Below, piece after piece: positions 5,560 to 7,529 of a stretch of 7,529 nt of DNA. How positions within the stretch are numbered: position 1 is the first letter of the stretch; every line of letters begins with the position of its first letter. Where the stretch lies: NCBI GenBank assembly GCA_905207425.1, contig CAJLLB010000099.1:1-7529 (forward strand), read 5' to 3'. Source of the stretch: an uncultured Collinsella sp. (lineage in GTDB: Bacteria; Actinomycetota; Coriobacteriia; Coriobacteriales; Coriobacteriaceae). The notes under the pieces are model-generated. The model ran no database searches, was not told where the DNA came from, and saw only the letters and a list, made by a program, of their open reading frames with translations. The position numbers and the translations under genes were made by a program.

Positions 5560-5575
5560 GTTCTCTCCTTAGGTC

Positions 5576-5791
5576 CTACTCGGCGACAGCGGACTTCTCC
5601 GCTGCGATCTCGCGGGCGCGCTGCTCCGTGAGGACGCGAGCGATGTCCTTCTTCACGGTGTTGACGCGAGCGGTGTTGTCCAGCTGGCTGGTGGCCATCT
5701 GGAAACGAAGGTTAAAGAGCTCGGCGCGCATTTCCTTCAGCTTCTCAACGAGCTGAGCGTCCGAGAGCTCACGAATCTCTGCGGGCTTCAT
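5576..5791 (-). CDS. rpmC: 50S ribosomal protein L29
   Basis: The 71-residue, two-helix protein lies near the nascent-chain exit and helps form the docking area for trigger factor and SRP. The family pattern is clear: [31 protein letters not shown] in the first helix and ARVNTVKKDIARVLTEQRARE in the second, matching the L29 signature. The C terminus has a short Ala/Glu-rich tail. Its ATG shares base 5791 with the rplP stop (TAATG), and AAGGAGGAG at 5797-5805 within rplP supplies the ribosome site, so translation is almost certainly coupled to rplP. Confidence 0.97.
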   Translation of the reverse strand: MKPAEIRELSDAQLVEKLKEMRAELFNLRFQMATSQLDNTARVNTVKKDIARVLTEQRAREIAAEKSAVAE

Positions 5792-6294
5792 TAGTTCTCC
5801 TCCTTGGCGGCGGCGGCGTCCTCAGCAGCCCACTTGGCCTCGAGAGCGGCCTCCTCAGCCATCTCCTTCTCGATGCGCTGCTCAGCGTTCTTAGCAGCAA
5901 CAATCTTGGTCTTGATGGGGAGCTTGTGCTGCGCAAGACGCAGAGCCTCGCGAGCGACCTCCTCGGGAACACCCTTGACCTCGAACATGATGCGGCCGGG
6001 CTTGACGACAGCCACCCACTCCTCGGGGTTACCCTTACCAGAACCCATGCGAGTCTCGGCAGGCTTCTTGGTGATGGGCTTATCGGGGAAGATCGTGATG
6101 TAGACACGACCGCCACGCTTCATGTAGCGGGTCATGGCAATACGAGCGGCCTCGATCTGACGGTTGGTGATCCAATGGGCCTCGAGAGCCTGGATACCAA
6201 ACTCGCCGAAATGCAGCTCGGTATTACCCTTGGCCTGGCCCTTCATGGAGCCACGCTGCACCTTGCGGTGAAGAATACGCTTAGGGGCAAGCAC
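5791..6294 (-). CDS. rplP: 50S ribosomal protein L16 with acidic C-terminal extension
   Basis: L16 sits by the A-site tRNA elbow and is needed late in 50S assembly. Core features are [15 protein letters not shown] at the start, [21 protein letters not shown] at 42-62, [22 protein letters not shown] at 68-89, and [23 protein letters not shown] at 108-130. The protein is 167 residues long, about 30 more than E. coli L16 (136). The surplus is an Ala/Glu/Lys-rich tail from about residue 134 to 167, predicted helical by composition and unlike the basic core. The start is GTG at 6292-6294, overlapping the rpsC TAG by one base (TAGTG), with AGGAGG at 6303-6308. The alignment with MLxPKR starts in other species supports this choice. 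The tail's Lys-Glu-Glu codons also serve rpmC. Confidence 0.97.
   Translation of the reverse strand: MLAPKRILHRKVQRGSMKGQAKGNTELHFGEFGIQALEAHWITNRQIEAARIAMTRYMKRGGRVYITIFPDKPITKKPAETRMGSGKGNPEEWVAVVKPGRIMFEVKGVPEEVAREALRLAQHKLPIKTKIVAAKNAEQRIEKEMAEEAALEAKWAAEDAAAAKEEN
5797..5805 (-). promoter_or_regulatory. Ribosome binding site of rpmC inside the rplP tail codons
   Basis: AAG GAG GAG, coding Lys-Glu-Glu before the final Asn of L16, is a near-perfect Shine-Dalgarno lying 5 bases before the rpmC ATG. Together with the TAATG overlap it points to tight coupling. Confidence 0.75.
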
Positions 6295-7004
6295 TACTGA
6301 CCCCTCCTCTCGGAGTTACGACGACGAGGACGGGAAGAGCCCTCGAGTGCAGGGTTGGGAACAGGCTGGCCCGGGAGCTTCTCACCCAGGTAGATCCAGA
6401 CCTTCACGCCGCAAGCGCCCATGGTGGTGCTGGCGACAGCCGTGCCGTAGTCGATCTTGGCACGGAGGGTGTGCAGAGGCACGCGACCCTCACGGTACCA
6501 CTCACGACGGCCCATCTCGGCACCGCCGAGACGACCGGAGCACTGGATACGGATGCCCTTAGCGCCGGCCTTGCGGGCGGACTGGACAGCCTTGCGCATA
6601 GCGCGACGGAAGGCAACGCGGCCCTCGAGCTGCTCGGCAATAGACTGAGCAACGAGGTTGGCGTCGAGCTCGGGGCGCTTGATCTCGACAACGTCGACGG
6701 AGAGCTGGCCCTTGGAGACGCCAGCGACCTTCTCGAGCTCGGTGCGAAGGGTATCGATCTCGGCACCCTTCTTACCGATGACAACGCCGGGGCGAGCGGT
6801 GAGGATGATGACCTTCACCTTGTCGCCAGCGCGCTCGATCTCGACGCGGGAGACAGCTGCGCGGGAAAGACGCTTCTCGAGGTACTTGCGGATCTCGAGA
6901 TCGTTACCGAGGGTCTTAGCGTAATCCTTCTCTGCGAACCAGCGGGAGCGCCAGTTCTCGGTGATGCCAAGACGGAAGCCGGTGGGGTAGACTTTCTGAC
7001 CCAT
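6294..7004 (-). CDS. rpsC: 30S ribosomal protein S3
   Basis: The 236-residue protein (E. coli: 233) forms part of the mRNA entry channel and helicase on the 30S head. The N terminus [24 protein letters not shown] is typical. The type-II KH domain is seen at about 39-110, with the GxxG loop VVIGKKG at 74-80. The C-terminal domain shows [16 protein letters not shown] at 125-140, [38 protein letters not shown] at about 150-187, and [10 protein letters not shown] at 199-208. The tail is rich in Arg and Ser. The ATG at 7002-7004 uses AAGGAGG at 7016-7022, located in the last codons of rplV, with 11-base spacing. The end overlaps the rplP GTG by one base. Confidence 0.98.
   Translation of the reverse strand: MGQKVYPTGFRLGITENWRSRWFAEKDYAKTLGNDLEIRKYLEKRLSRAAVSRVEIERAGDKVKVIILTARPGVVIGKKGAEIDTLRTELEKVAGVSKGQLSVDVVEIKRPELDANLVAQSIAEQLEGRVAFRRAMRKAVQSARKAGAKGIRIQCSGRLGGAEMGRREWYREGRVPLHTLRAKIDYGTAVASTTMGACGVKVWIYLGEKLPGQPVPNPALEGSSRPRRRNSERRGQ
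6303..6308 (-). promoter_or_regulatory. Ribosome binding site deciding the GTG start of rplP
   Basis: AGGAGG lies within the Arg-Arg codons near the end of rpsC, 8 bases before GTG at 6292-6294. No ATG lies at the expected start of the conserved MLAPKR segment, so this site is what supports the non-ATG start. Confidence 0.7.
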
Positions 7005-7010
7005 ACAGCT

Positions 7011-7382
7011 TTACGCCTCCTTTCGAGGAGCAACGACGACGGTGATGTGGGAAGTACGCTTCAGAATACGAGAAGCGGAACCCTTGGCGCGGGGACGGAT
7101 GCGCTTAAGCGTCGGACCCTCGTCAACATAGGCAGCGGCGACAACCAGGTTGTCGGCACGCAGACCGTTGTTGTTCTCGGCGTTCGCAACGGCGGAACGG
7201 AGAACCTTCTCGACATCCACGGCGACGGCGCGGTCGCAGAAGTGGAGGATGTCGAAGGCCTGAGCGACAGGCTTGCGGCGGATCAGATCGACCACCAGGC
7301 GGGCCTTGCTGGGGGAAACACGCACGTACTTGGCGACGGCGCGAACCTCGGTGGCCTCAGTTTCAATAGACTTAGTTGCCAT
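7011..7382 (-). CDS. rplV: 50S ribosomal protein L22
   Basis: The 123-residue protein lines the peptide exit tunnel; its long beta-hairpin forms part of the constriction where macrolides and stalling peptides act. Recognised by [30 protein letters not shown] at 13-42, [31 protein letters not shown] at about 64-94, and the signature [22 protein letters not shown] at about 96-117. About 12 residues precede the conserved core. The ATG at 7380-7382 has a modest AGGGGG site at 7393-7398. It starts 14 bases after the rpsS stop and ends 6 bases before the rpsC ATG. Its closing Arg-Lys-Glu-Ala codons carry the rpsC ribosome site. Confidence 0.98.
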   Translation of the reverse strand: MATKSIETEATEVRAVAKYVRVSPSKARLVVDLIRRKPVAQAFDILHFCDRAVAVDVEKVLRSAVANAENNNGLRADNLVVAAAYVDEGPTLKRIRPRAKGSASRILKRTSHITVVVAPRKEA

Positions 7383-7396
7383 TTACGGTTAACCCC

Positions 7397-7529
7397 CTAT
7401 TTGGCCTTGTGGCCACGGAACGTACGAGTCGGCGCGAACTCGCCGAGCTTGTGACCAACCATGGACTCGGTAACATACACGGGCACATGCTTGCGGCCGT
7501 CGTGGACGGCGATGGTGTGACCAACCATC
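7397..7529 (-). CDS. rpsS: 30S ribosomal protein S19, C-terminal part; start outside window
   Basis: The last 43 residues before a TAG stop read [20 protein letters not shown] followed by [23 protein letters not shown], the strongly conserved C-terminal half of S19, which forms a complex with S13 on the 30S head and contacts the P-site tRNA region. The first Met seen is an internal residue of the family, not the start; the protein should be about 90 residues, so roughly half lies beyond the window edge. The C-terminal tail is short, ending at HKAK. It is the most upstream gene seen in the ribosomal cluster. Confidence 0.95.
   Translation of the reverse strand, partial: MVGHTIAVHDGRKHVPVYVTESMVGHKLGEFAPTRTFRGHKAK

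Noticed and set aside
6471..7454. A 327-codon open frame on the + strand opposite rpsC and rplV
   Set aside because: It is antisense to highly conserved ribosomal genes, with low-complexity Leu/Gly/Ala/Asp-rich composition expected from their complement.
7397..7529. Treating the Met at 7528 as the start of a small ORF
   Set aside because: [17 protein letters not shown] is the internal, conserved part of S19, so this is a truncated view of rpsS.

Overview
The window is bacterial, GC-rich in its genes, and looks like chromosome from an actinobacterial gut anaerobe. A Coriobacteriia member close to Collinsella is my best guess, from protein character, ribosomal gene order and the GGGGACAG palindromes between genes. 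This is recognition, not a computed placement.

Left part (1-1834, + strand): the C-terminal half of a U32-family (peptidase U32/DUF3656, RlhA-like) protein, then a short RluA-type pseudouridine synthase 15 bases later, probably one transcript concerned with RNA modification. Middle-left (1835-2184): a convergent intergenic region packed with stem-loops. It holds two near-identical GGGGACAG hairpins, two diverged copies of a 52-base inverted-repeat element, and a terminator hairpin.

Middle (2185-4008, - strand): a tight two-gene unit, a Gfo/Idh/MocA-family NAD(P)-dependent oxidoreductase followed by a DeoR/GlpR-family repressor. The upstream DNA (4009-4430) has a perfect 18-bp palindrome and a nested dyad built from TGCGCR boxes, good candidates for repressor operators, followed by scattered CTGTCCC fragments of the GGGGACAG repeat.

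Right part (4431-7529, - strand): the distal S10 operon plus the first two spc-type genes, in transcription order rpsS (partial), rplV, rpsC, rplP, rpmC, rpsQ, rplN, rplX, closed by a strong intrinsic terminator. The usual next gene, rplE, is absent. A 118-base gap between rpsQ and rplN can fold into a long stem. Several genes here end in Lys/Glu/Arg codons that double as the ribosome binding site of the next gene.

I see no CRISPR array, phage, toxin-antitoxin or defence system, and no clearly new multi-gene system. The most interesting material is non-coding: the operator-like dyads, the rpsQ-rplN stem, the repeat-filled convergent region and the early end of the ribosomal cluster.
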